Of a stretch of 64,000 nt of DNA, positions 41,387 to 50,384 are shown piece by piece. The position numbers and the translations under genes are program-made. Numbering within the stretch: the first letter of the stretch is position 1; every line of letters starts with the position of its first letter. Location: the NCBI RefSeq assembly GCF_003946175.1, contig NZ_RHOK01000003.1:1-64000 (forward strand), given 5' to 3'. This stretch comes from Lacticaseibacillus suibinensis. Lineage in GTDB: Bacteria; Bacillota; Bacilli; Lactobacillales; Lactobacillaceae. Below the pieces are notes generated by a model. The model was given only the letters and a program-made list of their open reading frames with translations. It did no database searches and was not told the DNA's origin.

Positions 41387-42742
41387 ATGGGCGAACGCAA
41401 GCTCACACGAGGCGAGCTATTTTTCATTGGCACCATGCTTTTCGGCCTGTTTTTTGGCGCCGGTAATTTGATCTTTCCGGTGTTTGTCGGGCAGCAGGCG
41501 GGGCAGGCGCTGGGGCCAGCGGTGCTTGGCTTTCTGATTTCAGGCGTCGGCCTGCCGCTGTTAGGGGTGGCGGCGATTGGGATGAGCAAAAGCGATGGCG
41601 TTTATACCATGGCTCAGCGGATCAATCGCCCGTATGCCTATGGCTTCACCTTGCTCCTGTACCTCTGCATCGGGCCTTTTTTTGCCTTGCCGCGGCTGGT
41701 GCCGATTTCCTATGAGATTGGCCTCGCGCCGTTCATTAAGCCGGCACATGGCACCTTGGGTCTAGCGGTGTTTTCAGTGTTGTTCTTCGCGGCGGCGTGG
41801 TGGTTTGCGCGGAAGCCGAGCAAAATCATGACTTACGTGGGGAAAATTCTGACGCCGGCGTTTTTGATTGCCTTGGCGATTTTACTGATTGCCGTGGTGG
41901 TTAAACCCATGGGCCGCGGCCAACTACCGACTGCGGCTTATCAACGGGTGCCAGTACTGACGGGCTTTACCGCCGGGTATTCGACCATGGATGCGCTAGC
42001 CGCGTTGGCCTTTGGCATCATTGTGGTGGATGCCATCAAGGATTTAGGGGTGACGGCGCCCACCCAAATTGCTAAGGATACCATCAAAGCCGGGGTGCTG
42101 GCGGCGGTGATGATGGCGGTGCTCTACGCGCTGTTAGCTATTTTGGGGCGCAATGCCTTGGGCGAATTTGCCCGCGCCAGTAACGGCGGTCCCATTTTGG
42201 CTAATGTGGCCAATGCTTATTTCGGGCCGGTGGGCAGCGTGCTGCTGGCCATCATTGTGATTTTAGCTTGTTTGAAAACGGCGATTGGCTTGATCTCTGC
42301 GTTTGGTGATACCTTGCACGAGCTTCTGCCGCAAGTGCCGTATCAAGGGCTGATCTTGGTCGCGACGATTTTACCTATCATCTTCGCCAACGCCGGCTTG
42401 AATCAGATCTTGGCGGTAGCCACGCCGGTGCTGTATTTCATCTACCCGCTGGCAATCACGCTGATTTTGCTCAGCCTGCTGACGCCAGTGTTAGGAACAT
42501 CGCGGTGGCTGTTTAACACGGTGACGGTGTTCACGTTGGTACCGGCACTACTGGATGGCCTCAACGCCTTGCCGGCCAGCTGGCATCACGGCGTCGTGCA
42601 AACGTTGCTGAATTTTGGCCACTACTTACCGGGGTTTGCTTACGGTTTAGGGTGGTGTGTGCCGGCGGTGCTGGGGCTGGCGGTCGGTTGGGTGCTGGCG
42701 CAACTGGCGGCGCATCACAACACTAAAAAAGACGTCGGTTGA
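41387..42742 (+). CDS. brnQ: branched-chain amino-acid:cation symporter BrnQ
   Basis: A 451-residue membrane protein with about twelve transmembrane segments and the LIVCS-family N-terminus LTRGELFFIGTMLFGLFFGA GNLIFPV, plus LAALAFGIIVVDAIKDLGV (about 215) and ILACLKTAIGLISAFGD. It imports Leu, Ile and Val with Na+ or H+, a second route beside the liv ABC system. AAGGAG lies before the ATG at 41387; an upstream in-frame TTG at 41345 is less likely. It is immediately preceded by the repeat array. Confidence 0.93.
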   Translation: MGERKLTRGELFFIGTMLFGLFFGAGNLIFPVFVGQQAGQALGPAVLGFLISGVGLPLLGVAAIGMSKSDGVYTMAQRINRPYAYGFTLLLYLCIGPFFALPRLVPISYEIGLAPFIKPAHGTLGLAVFSVLFFAAAWWFARKPSKIMTYVGKILTPAFLIALAILLIAVVVKPMGRGQLPTAAYQRVPVLTGFTAGYSTMDALAALAFGIIVVDAIKDLGVTAPTQIAKDTIKAGVLAAVMMAVLYALLAILGRNALGEFARASNGGPILANVANAYFGPVGSVLLAIIVILACLKTAIGLISAFGDTLHELLPQVPYQGLILVATILPIIFANAGLNQILAVATPVLYFIYPLAITLILLSLLTPVLGTSRWLFNTVTVFTLVPALLDGLNALPASWHHGVVQTLLNFGHYLPGFAYGLGWCVPAVLGLAVGWVLAQLAAHHNTKKDVG

Positions 42743-42768
42743 TGGCAACCGGCGCCTTTGCTTCATAC

Positions 42769-43038
42769 TTAAGCTTGAGAATCAGCTTCGTCTTCTGATG
42801 GGGTGGGGTTCGGCCGGCCGCCACCCAAGTTCTTGGTGATGGCCTTGAAGTTGATCACGATTTTGAAGTTAAGTTCGGCGGCATTGGTTTTGTCGCTGGT
42901 TTCATAGTCCGTGATATCAAGCAGTGCCGAGTTTTCGTAAACCTTTTGCACGGTGCCGGTGAAGGGGTGGTCCATGTCTTCTTTGACCTTACACTTCACG
43001 GTATCGCCGAGATGAATGTCTTCTTTCTTCACTATCAT
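42769..43038 (-). CDS. DUF2187/YkvS-like small protein
   Basis: An 89-residue protein, KKEDIHLGDTVKCKVKEDMD then FTGTVQKVYENSALLDIT, which fits the DUF2187 (YkvS-like) SH3-like family; the C-terminal tail is acidic and disordered. Function unknown. AGGAAGGAAC before the ATG at 43038 decides the start; an upstream in-frame Met at 43098 has no ribosome site. Confidence 0.75.
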   Translation of the reverse strand: MIVKKEDIHLGDTVKCKVKEDMDHPFTGTVQKVYENSALLDITDYETSDKTNAAELNFKIVINFKAITKNLGGGRPNPTPSEDEADSQA

Positions 43039-43197
43039 CAGTTCCTTCCTAGAGCTATCAATGGTTAATTGATAGAAGGATAGTAGCGCATTGAGCAAGT
43101 GAAAGCAATAGACTTCATTTAATTCTTTGAATACTATAATTGTTTGCCAAACCGGCCTTCATTGGCTTATCGTATAAGGTGAACATTTTGAAAAGGG

Positions 43198-43554
43198 ATG
43201 ACTGAGGACATGGCTGAAAAGACGGTATTATTTGACGCGTTGGGTGATTCGGCGAAGCATACGGCACTGGTGGGTTTTGCCAAGTTTTATATTGAAAAAT
43301 ATTACAATGAAGGGCTGGATTTGCTGGCTCAGATCGATGTGTCCGGGCATGTGGCAGACATCAACCAATGGCTGATTGATAACGATAGCTTTTTGAAAGA
43401 AGAAAAGCTGGACGGACTGGTCGCCGACCGCGGCGATAACATGGCGGCGTTGTTGGTCGCTTTGAAGGCGCCGTTTACCGCTAACGGTCAGCCAGAAACG
43501 CCTTGGGAGACCTGGTTCAAGGATGAAATTGGGCAGGCTCAGCAAGGTCGTTAA
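43198..43554 (+). CDS. unknown 118-residue protein
   Basis: Not recognised. A small acidic, mostly helical soluble protein (TVLFDALGDSAKHTALVGFA, KLDGLVADRGDNMAALLVAL) without membrane segment, signal peptide or known motif. Start is uncertain: the ATG at 43198 has AAAAGGG directly adjacent, while the ATG at 43210 is preceded by GAGG at only two bases. It has its own terminator and is divergent from the DUF2187 gene across a 160-nt A/T-rich region that should hold promoters for both. Confidence 0.7.
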   Translation: MTEDMAEKTVLFDALGDSAKHTALVGFAKFYIEKYYNEGLDLLAQIDVSGHVADINQWLIDNDSFLKEEKLDGLVADRGDNMAALLVALKAPFTANGQPETPWETWFKDEIGQAQQGR

Positions 43555-43560
43555 GCCGTA

Positions 43561-43593
43561 AAGCAGTCGCGCGTGATGCCGACTGCTTTTTTG
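43561..43593 (+). terminator. terminator of the 43198 gene
   Basis: AAGCAGTCG (43561-43569) pairs with CGACTGCTT (43580-43588), then TTTT. Confidence 0.9.
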
Positions 43594-43600
43594 GTATAAT
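43592..43600 (+). promoter_or_regulatory. extended -10 promoter of the HAD/aldo-keto reductase pair
   Basis: TGGTATAAT (TG at 43592-43593, TATAAT at 43595-43600) follows the terminator T run directly, so a -35 region would lie in the terminator stem. AAGGAGG is 8 nt before the next ATG. Confidence 0.7.
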
Positions 43601-43628
43601 AACAGCGAGTGGCGAAGGAGGTCGACGC

Positions 43629-44450
43629 ATGGCACAATATTTGATCGTTTCGGATGTGGATGGCACGCTGGCGTATGATAGCACCACGATTTCGGCTCGC
43701 ACCAGCCAGGTCATTAACCAGCTCCTGGATGCTGGTCACCTGTTTTACTTAGCTACCGGGCGGATGTACGCACTGGCGGCGGCGATGGCCGATCAAATTG
43801 GCCCGCGGGCGGAAATCATTTCGGCTAATGGCGCTGCCTATGAATTTTCCGGTCAAAAAACGCATCACCTGCTCGGCAGCAAAGCCTTAGCCGCGATTGA
43901 AGCCGCCGCTGCCAGCAATGGCTTAACGGCCGTATATTTTACCGACACAGCGGTTTATTATGTCACCACGCCACCGCCAGCCATCGAGCAAATGCTGTAT
44001 TCCTTTGCGCCCAAGGATGTCACCATTGACGTGACGCAGCTGCCAGATATTATGGCGCTGCAGGTTCATGCTGATGAGATTACCAACGGCATTATTTTCT
44101 CGCTGAGTGATCCTGAAGCCTTGGCTAATACCCGCGAGCAACTGGCTGCTCAGTCGCTGCTGCATCTGTCGGCCTCAGACCCGACCAACATCGAGTTAAT
44201 TCCTAAGCATGTGGATAAGGCCAATGCAATTTTGGAGTTGCAAGCCAAAACTGGCATTCCTAAGGACCGCACGATTGCCTTCGGGGATGGCCTGAATGAC
44301 TTGGGGATGCTCAAAGCCGCCGGCATCAGCGTTGCCATGGGTAATGCGGTGCCAGAGGTGAAGGCGGTCGCCAAGTATGTGACTGAGACCAATAAACAAG
44401 ATGGTCTCGCCCATTTTTTACTGCGGTTTTTCGATAAGGAGGAAAGCTAA
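43629..44450 (+). CDS. Cof-type HAD phosphatase
   Basis: A 273-residue HAD-IIB hydrolase: IVSDVDGTLAYDSTT (two catalytic Asp), FYLATGRMYA, HVDKANAILEL and IAFGDGLNDLGMLKAAGISVAMGNAVPEVK. Paralogue of the gene at 40101. Substrate unknown; sugar phosphate likely. Its stop overlaps the following reductase start (TAATG), so the two are translationally coupled. Confidence 0.88.
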   Translation: MAQYLIVSDVDGTLAYDSTTISARTSQVINQLLDAGHLFYLATGRMYALAAAMADQIGPRAEIISANGAAYEFSGQKTHHLLGSKALAAIEAAAASNGLTAVYFTDTAVYYVTTPPPAIEQMLYSFAPKDVTIDVTQLPDIMALQVHADEITNGIIFSLSDPEALANTREQLAAQSLLHLSASDPTNIELIPKHVDKANAILELQAKTGIPKDRTIAFGDGLNDLGMLKAAGISVAMGNAVPEVKAVAKYVTETNKQDGLAHFLLRFFDKEES

Positions 44451-45439
44451 TGTATCAAGCCCAAGCAGAGCGTTATGAAGGCGTACCCGTCCGGCCCGCC
44501 GGGAATTCCGGGTTAGTGATGCCACCGATTTCTTTAGGCCTGTGGCAGCATTTTGGCAGCGGTGATCCCCTGGCGGCGCGCCGTGATGTGATTTTAGCCG
44601 CCTTTGATCACGGTGTCTTTCAATTTGATGTGGCCAATCACTATGGCGATGGCGATTTTGGTTCCAGCGAAGCGCTGCTCGGTCAGGTGTTAGCCAATGA
44701 GCTCAAGCCGTACCGCGATGAGCTGGTCATTGCCACCAAGGTCGGCTACGAAATCCATCCCGGTCCATTTGGTACCGGCACCTCGCGTAAGGCGATTTTG
44801 CAAGGCATCGATGATTCGCTGCGCCGGCTGAATCTTGACTATGTGGATCTCTATTACGCCCACCGCTTTGATGCCGGCGTGCCAGTGGCAGAAACTGTGC
44901 GGGCGCTGGACGATGTGGTGCGTCAAGGGAAAGCCCTCTACATCGGGGTCTCCAACTACGATACGGATCAGGCCAAACAGGCGGTTGCCTTGTTCAAGCA
45001 GCTGGGCACGCCGTTTGTGGTGGACCAGATGAGCTACAACATGTTCAACCGCAGCGTTGAAACCAGCGGCTTGCTTGATGAGCTGCGGGCTGCTGGGGCT
45101 GGGGTAGTGGCTTACGGGCCGCTTTCGGAAGGGTTGTTGTCAGATCGCTATCTGACTGGCATTCCTGATACCTTCAAAATTCACCCGACCAACGAAGGCA
45201 CCTTTGCGCATGGCCGCGAGGCGGTGGTGACGAAGCTTAACGCCCTGAATGAAATTGCGCAAGATCGAGGCCAAACGCTGTCGCAAATGGCCCTGGCCTG
45301 GCTGCTGCGAGACCCAATTGTGGCGTCGGTGCTGGTTGGCACCACCAGCGTTGAGCACTTGATCGATGACCTCAAAGCCTGTGAGCACCTCGAATTTACC
45401 GCCACTGAATGCGAAGCCATTGACAATATCCTGGCCTGA
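44450..45439 (+). CDS. aldo/keto reductase, YghZ-like
   Basis: A 329-residue NADPH-dependent aldo/keto reductase with the catalytic tetrad in FDVANHYGDGDFGSSE (Asp and Tyr), VIATKVGYEIHPGPFG (Lys) and VDLYYAHRFD (His). The SLGLWQHFG and HPGPFGTGTSRKAI segments resemble YghZ, which reduces L-glyceraldehyde 3-phosphate and methylglyoxal. Co-transcription with a HAD phosphatase suggests detoxification or recycling of a carbonyl sugar phosphate, an inference. Confidence 0.9.
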   Translation: MYQAQAERYEGVPVRPAGNSGLVMPPISLGLWQHFGSGDPLAARRDVILAAFDHGVFQFDVANHYGDGDFGSSEALLGQVLANELKPYRDELVIATKVGYEIHPGPFGTGTSRKAILQGIDDSLRRLNLDYVDLYYAHRFDAGVPVAETVRALDDVVRQGKALYIGVSNYDTDQAKQAVALFKQLGTPFVVDQMSYNMFNRSVETSGLLDELRAAGAGVVAYGPLSEGLLSDRYLTGIPDTFKIHPTNEGTFAHGREAVVTKLNALNEIAQDRGQTLSQMALAWLLRDPIVASVLVGTTSVEHLIDDLKACEHLEFTATECEAIDNILA

Positions 45440-45524
45440 GTAAACATTTCACAAACTGTGGCGAATACGGGCCCCGCTGACTGGCAAGTCGCCGCCGATA
45501 AAGGTTGAATATAAATATATTTTT

Positions 45525-45563
45525 GCCCCAAACCCTTGTTGCTAAAAGGGTTTGGGGCTTTTT
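45525..45563 (+). terminator. terminator of the aldo/keto reductase operon
   Basis: Perfect 13-bp stem GCCCCAAACCCTT/AAGGGTTTGGGGC (45525-45537/45546-45558) followed by TTTTT. Confidence 0.93.
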
Positions 45564-45771
45564 GTATACGCCATTTATTAAAATAACTATCGCTATGTTT
45601 CCCTTCTCACAATTCACCATGCTAGGCTTAATATAAGCAGGTATTAAGCGCTTGCATAACGTTTACCTGTCAATGCAGAAGTAAGGGGGAACAGAGATGA
45701 ACGGAAAATGGTACGACGATACTTAAAGTGACACTGCTGTTGGTCATCTCAACGACACAAGGGGGAAGCCC
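45564..45771 (+). promoter_or_regulatory. leader region of the pilus operon
   Basis: About 200 nt from the terminator to the tip pilin. AAGCGCTTGCAT (about 45646-45657) resembles half a cre box, with three mismatches to the 16-nt consensus, and an ACGTTTAC motif follows. A nine-codon open frame with a strong ribosome site lies at 45697. Promoter hexamers are not clear. Confidence 0.4.
45697..45726 (+). CDS. possible 9-residue leader peptide
   Basis: MNGKWYDDT is preceded by GTAAGGGGGA, a stronger ribosome site than many real genes have. It ends 45 nt before the tip pilin. It could be a leader peptide affecting pilus expression or a chance frame; no terminator-like hairpin follows. Confidence 0.35.
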   Translation: MNGKWYDDT

Positions 45772-48700
45772 ATGAAAGCAAAAATAATGCATAGCTTCAT
45801 GGTGGTCGTGCTGCTTTTCATGCAGCTGATGAATCTGGGGGGTATTCAAACCGCCGCGGCGACGACGCCGGATCAGATTGAAAAGGTCATCACCACAAGC
45901 AATGCGCTAGATGTCAACGTCACAGGCACGGTCCAAGGCGATCAGATTAACTGGGCGCTGAGTTACAACAAAAAGGACCAAGGCGAACTGCGTGCCCTTA
46001 AAGTGCGCGTTTCGACCGATCGAGACGCGACGCTACGCTTAGCACCGAAAGCTAATCAGCTGGTGCAAGCGATGCAGGGCCAAGATAGCCAGCCGAAAAA
46101 TCAATGGTGGATCGAAAAAGCCTACAGCCGTTCTTCACAAAATGTGCTGTACTATTCGACGCCAAAAACAAATAACCGTTTGTACGTTGCCGTTGAACTG
46201 AACCGTCGCGAAGTAGCGCAGACGGCACAGTCAACGACCACGACCGTGGAAGCAGCTGATGCTGAAGCGGACCCTGACCCTCTCCAAACACCAGTCGATT
46301 CTGCATTGACTGATACCTTGGTGGGGCCAGTTGAAGTGTTGCTGCCGCTTTCGACTGCAACGGAAGAAGAACAAGCCGTTGCCATCGACCGCCCAGCAGC
46401 CAACACCCCACAAACCGAAGCAGACGCAGCGAATACTGTGGATGCTGTGGAAGAAAAAGTCCAAGCGACGCAAGGACTGTTGAACGCGAATGTTTACGCT
46501 AAGGAATATGACCGTAGTCAGAGCTTTAGTCTTGAAGACTATCGGATGCCACTTGATTACACGCCAGTAGGCACGGCTGACGGCGTGTACCCAACTAAAG
46601 CGTGGGCCTTCAAGGACAACACCAATGTGAAAAATCATATTGGTGGGAATAGCCAAGAAAACAAACTATATAGCAATACCGGCGTTGTTGATGCTGTTAA
46701 CAACACTTGGTTGGACTATGGTGCAAATAAATCAAATCCGGAATTCCGTATTCGGAAGTACGCCAAGGAAACCTCGACCAAGGGTTTGTTTGATGTTCAG
46801 CTGGACATCAAAGGCAATACAGTTGACAACAGCAAGCCGATGGCGGTGGTGTTGGTCCTCGATTATTCAGGCAGTATGGGTGGGGACAATAAAGACCGGA
46901 TTGAAGCGCTCCGTACAGGGGTAACCAATTTTCTGGCTGATATTCGCAAAGCCGGTTTAGCGGAATTGGTTTCGGTCGGCGTCGTCGGGTTTTCCAAGGA
47001 TGCCGATGGTCTGTTCTCAATCAAAATCGATACAGTAGCAGAAAATGAAACCAAGATAATTAATAAACTGAGCACGGTTCCAACCGGTGGCACGTTTACC
47101 CAGGCTGGATTGACGTTAGGTGCAGATATGTTAAAAACGTCAGACATCGCTGACAAAAAAATGATTGTCCTCACCGATGGCGTCCCTGCGTTCGCCTACA
47201 AAATCACTCAAGTCGCAAATTTGAACGATGCCGATAAGACCTTAATCGGTACCAGATTCCAAACCACAGGCACCGGTAGCATTCGCGGGAGCGGTTCTAG
47301 CCCGATTCTGTCCGATCGTAATACTAATACTACCGGGAAGTACAGTGTTGGTTCCACGGAAATTAATGATACCTGGTCCGCAACCACCGGCCAGGCCCAT
47401 CTTATCAAACAGTCAGGCGTTAACCTGCATGTGTTAGGTATTGAAATTAAAGATGCAACTGGCTCTGACAGGAAGAATACGCTGAATCAAATGACAAAAT
47501 GGGCCAGCATAGGTAGCGATAACAAGCCACTATTCCATGAGGCGCTTAACGCTGATGATGTTGAGGCTTATTTAGACGCCCATGCCAAGGCTGTGATTGA
47601 CAGCTATAGCACAGTGCTGGATGGCACCATTACTGATCCGATTGGGGCCCAGTTTAGCTTCAACACCAATGCGAACGGTCAAGTGATTCAGCCAACAGTC
47701 ACTTTAGAGAATTCGACCATTCAACCGGTTGCAACAATCTCCGGCCGGACCGTTAATGTGTCTAAACTGACCCTTGGTAAGAACCAAACTGCAACAATCA
47801 AGTACCAGGTGCGCATCAATACCGAGGAAGAAGGGTTTAAGGCTGATTATTGGTATCCGATGAATGGTACGACCACCTTTACCGCTAAAGAAGGTACCCC
47901 AACCGTTGAGTTTGGTGTTCCTTCTGCCAAAGCACCTTCTAAGATCTACACAGTCAAAAAAGTCTGGGAAGATATTCCAGACGCGGGTGTCAAGCCTGAA
48001 CAATTGACAGTTCAAGTTGCTCGTGAAGGTTCAACATTCAAGAATGATCAGATTTTGACGCTCGTTCCAAATGGTTGGACTGCGACGTTCAAGGACGTTG
48101 CCTATGGTAATCAGGGCCAAGCCTTGAAGTATCAGGTGACTGGGGAAATCGGTGCTGATGCTTCGTATGTCTCAACTCAAAAATACGATACAAACACCCT
48201 CACGCTGACTTTAACCAACGTGCAATATGGCGTTCAGGTGAAAAAGGAATCAACGGATCTAAACTATCTAATGTCTACCGATGCAGCTAAAACGGCCCAA
48301 TTCACGTTAAATACGTACAAGAATCAAGATTTCACCGACCCAAGTGGGACAGGTCTGGTTGCCGGTGTTCCTCAAGGGCTTGCTGAAGGTTTCTATGGCA
48401 TCAAGGAAACTGTTGCTCCAGAAGGCTTCAAATTAGATCCAACCGAATATCTGTTCCGGCGTGACAGCGCAGGCAAATGGTTCTATTACGGTTTCCGCAA
48501 AGAAGGCAGCAATATCAGCATTCCACGCGAGATTGCCGGCACCATGAACTTGAATCAAGTTGATGGCAAGTATGATCGCTTTGAACTGGAAAACGGCACC
48601 TTGCTGAAACTGGTGAAATACAACGAACCGAAGCGTAACTTGAAACTGGTTCTGGTCAAGAAGGGCTTTATGGATAGCTTCCTGCCAGGTGCCAAATTCA

Positions 48701-49119
48701 CCTTAACCGGCCCTGAAACCGAAACTTTGACCTCAGTAGCAACTGAAGCCGGGGTGACCGCGGAAACCAAACTTTTTGGCAACGATGACTACACCTTGAC
48801 CGAAATCGAAGCACCAGGTGGCTATGAAAAGCTTGATGCGACAGTTTCGATTAAAGTGAACGCCAGAGGCGATGGCGCTACGGTGAAGGTTGACGGTCAG
48901 ACTTTGACCAGCAATGGCGCCGCAGTTGAGGGCTACTCTTATAAACTCGTTGATGGCAAGCTGATCATCACGGCAGTTAACCAACTTGCTGTGCAAGAAA
49001 TGCCTGTCACCGGTGGCCCTGGCCTCAATGCGTTTATCGCCAGTGCCTTGGTGCTGATGGTTGGCGCAACCGCAGCGGGGTTGACCCTGCGCTACAAGAA
49101 AGAACAGGAGGGACGGTAA
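45772..49119 (+). CDS. pilus tip adhesin with VWA domain and LPXTG-type anchor (SpaC/SpaF-like)
   Basis: A 1115-residue wall protein. Signal peptide (residues 1-30) ends near TAAAT. Residues about 355-600 form a von Willebrand A domain with MIDAS motif LVLDYSGSM (364-368) and IVLTDGVPAF. Several Cna-B-like domains follow (KIYTVKKVWEDIPDAGV; YGIKETVAPEGFKL; YTLTEIEAPGGYEKL, the last two being E-box-like). The C-terminal signal is MPVTGG, hydrophobic stretch, RYKKEQEGR. It should be the tip pilin giving adhesion to host glycoproteins. GGGGGAAGCCC precedes the ATG; the basal pilin starts 1 nt after the stop. Confidence 0.92.
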   Translation: MKAKIMHSFMVVVLLFMQLMNLGGIQTAAATTPDQIEKVITTSNALDVNVTGTVQGDQINWALSYNKKDQGELRALKVRVSTDRDATLRLAPKANQLVQAMQGQDSQPKNQWWIEKAYSRSSQNVLYYSTPKTNNRLYVAVELNRREVAQTAQSTTTTVEAADAEADPDPLQTPVDSALTDTLVGPVEVLLPLSTATEEEQAVAIDRPAANTPQTEADAANTVDAVEEKVQATQGLLNANVYAKEYDRSQSFSLEDYRMPLDYTPVGTADGVYPTKAWAFKDNTNVKNHIGGNSQENKLYSNTGVVDAVNNTWLDYGANKSNPEFRIRKYAKETSTKGLFDVQLDIKGNTVDNSKPMAVVLVLDYSGSMGGDNKDRIEALRTGVTNFLADIRKAGLAELVSVGVVGFSKDADGLFSIKIDTVAENETKIINKLSTVPTGGTFTQAGLTLGADMLKTSDIADKKMIVLTDGVPAFAYKITQVANLNDADKTLIGTRFQTTGTGSIRGSGSSPILSDRNTNTTGKYSVGSTEINDTWSATTGQAHLIKQSGVNLHVLGIEIKDATGSDRKNTLNQMTKWASIGSDNKPLFHEALNADDVEAYLDAHAKAVIDSYSTVLDGTITDPIGAQFSFNTNANGQVIQPTVTLENSTIQPVATISGRTVNVSKLTLGKNQTATIKYQVRINTEEEGFKADYWYPMNGTTTFTAKEGTPTVEFGVPSAKAPSKIYTVKKVWEDIPDAGVKPEQLTVQVAREGSTFKNDQILTLVPNGWTATFKDVAYGNQGQALKYQVTGEIGADASYVSTQKYDTNTLTLTLTNVQYGVQVKKESTDLNYLMSTDAAKTAQFTLNTYKNQDFTDPSGTGLVAGVPQGLAEGFYGIKETVAPEGFKLDPTEYLFRRDSAGKWFYYGFRKEGSNISIPREIAGTMNLNQVDGKYDRFELENGTLLKLVKYNEPKRNLKLVLVKKGFMDSFLPGAKFTLTGPETETLTSVATEAGVTAETKLFGNDDYTLTEIEAPGGYEKLDATVSIKVNARGDGATVKVDGQTLTSNGAAVEGYSYKLVDGKLIITAVNQLAVQEMPVTGGPGLNAFIASALVLMVGATAAGLTLRYKKEQEGR

Positions 49120-49120
49120 G

Positions 49121-50371
49121 ATGCTCAAGCGAATTCTCTTTAGTATTGCCGCAGCCGCAATGGCGCTCCCATTCCTGCAGGCAACCCCAACCCAGGCCGC
49201 GACGAAGAACGTCGACATCGTGGTGCACAAACGGATACACGATGATGCGCGGCTGAACACTGACACATGGTCATACGAAAACGATGGTAGTCTCAAATCC
49301 AGAATTGAACTGGCAGAAACCAAAGGCCTCAACGGCGCTGAAGTGGTCCTCTATGATGCCACGAAGTTGTACCAAGAAGCCTTGGAAGACGGGAAGACGC
49401 CGACTCAATTTGTGAATGAATGGCGCAACAAGGATCGCATGGACGCCTTCGCGGAAGCAGATGAAAATCTGGACCTGCTGGCAACCAAAACGACCCAGGA
49501 AGGGTTCATGGAAGATGGCAGTCGCGAAGACGGGATTGCTCGCTTCACCGTGGCGCAGAAGGTTGGCACTCAATATGCTGCTTACCTGCTCCTCGAAAAG
49601 AGTGTGGCGTCGGATCACAGTTTTGACGTCGACTTAAGCACCATGGCTGCCCCGATGATGGTGGTAATGCCCATCATGAATGCTGAGGGCGCCGCAATGG
49701 ACAACATTCATATCTACGCCAAGAACGTTGCCTATGTTCGGGACCCTTACTTCTTCAAGTTTGGGCGGAATGCGGCAGGCGATGATGTCCGTGTCCAAGG
49801 GGCAGTCTTTGCCCTGTATCAAATCGTGAACGGTGAAAAGCTTTGGCTGAGTACGGATCTCAGCGAAGCGCCGCGGAACGAATGGATCACTTCCAGCAAT
49901 CCGCTGACCGATGAAGCGGTTGATAAGTTCATCTCCGATAAAGACGGTTTGGTGAATACCGGGACCCGGTTCTTAGCTAGCGGCACCTACTACTTTGAAG
50001 AACTCAAGCCAGCGCTGGGCTACATCAATAACCTTGGCGCCACTGGGGTCAAAGTCGAAGTGCCAACTTCATGGACCAAGCCAGATGGCAGTTTCAATCC
50101 GGTGTTGGTGAACGGTGAAGTGCTGAATGAAACCACCGAAGGGATGGTTAGCGCCGAACAAGTCGCAATCGGCCGTCCGCGCGTCTATAACATTCGGGAA
50201 AAAGAAGACCAGGGCAATGTAACGGTGGTGGCTAAGCCATCTAACCCGCAAACGCCTGCTGGCAAGTTGCCACAAACCGGCAGCGTGATTTCTGGCCTGC
50301 TGATTGCCCTTGGCGCAGCGTTAATGCTCGGTGCATGGCTGCTTCAACGCCGTGCCCATACCAAGAATTAG
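49121..50371 (+). CDS. minor/basal pilin with LPQTG anchor (SpaB/SpaE-like)
   Basis: A 416-residue secreted protein: signal peptide 1-26 (LQATPTQAAT), a middle region with VDIVVHKRIHDD and GAEVVLYDAT, a Cna-B-like domain (VQGAVFALYQIVNGEKLWLS, YYFEELKPALGYINN as E-box) and the sorting signal LPQTGS, transmembrane helix, QRRAHTKN. Instead of a full YPKN it has YAKN in IHIYAKNVAYV. Position and size fit the basal subunit that is finally attached to the cell wall. GGAGGG lies before the ATG. Confidence 0.9.
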   Translation: MLKRILFSIAAAAMALPFLQATPTQAATKNVDIVVHKRIHDDARLNTDTWSYENDGSLKSRIELAETKGLNGAEVVLYDATKLYQEALEDGKTPTQFVNEWRNKDRMDAFAEADENLDLLATKTTQEGFMEDGSREDGIARFTVAQKVGTQYAAYLLLEKSVASDHSFDVDLSTMAAPMMVVMPIMNAEGAAMDNIHIYAKNVAYVRDPYFFKFGRNAAGDDVRVQGAVFALYQIVNGEKLWLSTDLSEAPRNEWITSSNPLTDEAVDKFISDKDGLVNTGTRFLASGTYYFEELKPALGYINNLGATGVKVEVPTSWTKPDGSFNPVLVNGEVLNETTEGMVSAEQVAIGRPRVYNIREKEDQGNVTVVAKPSNPQTPAGKLPQTGSVISGLLIALGAALMLGAWLLQRRAHTKN

Positions 50372-50384
50372 GAGGACCCACTTA

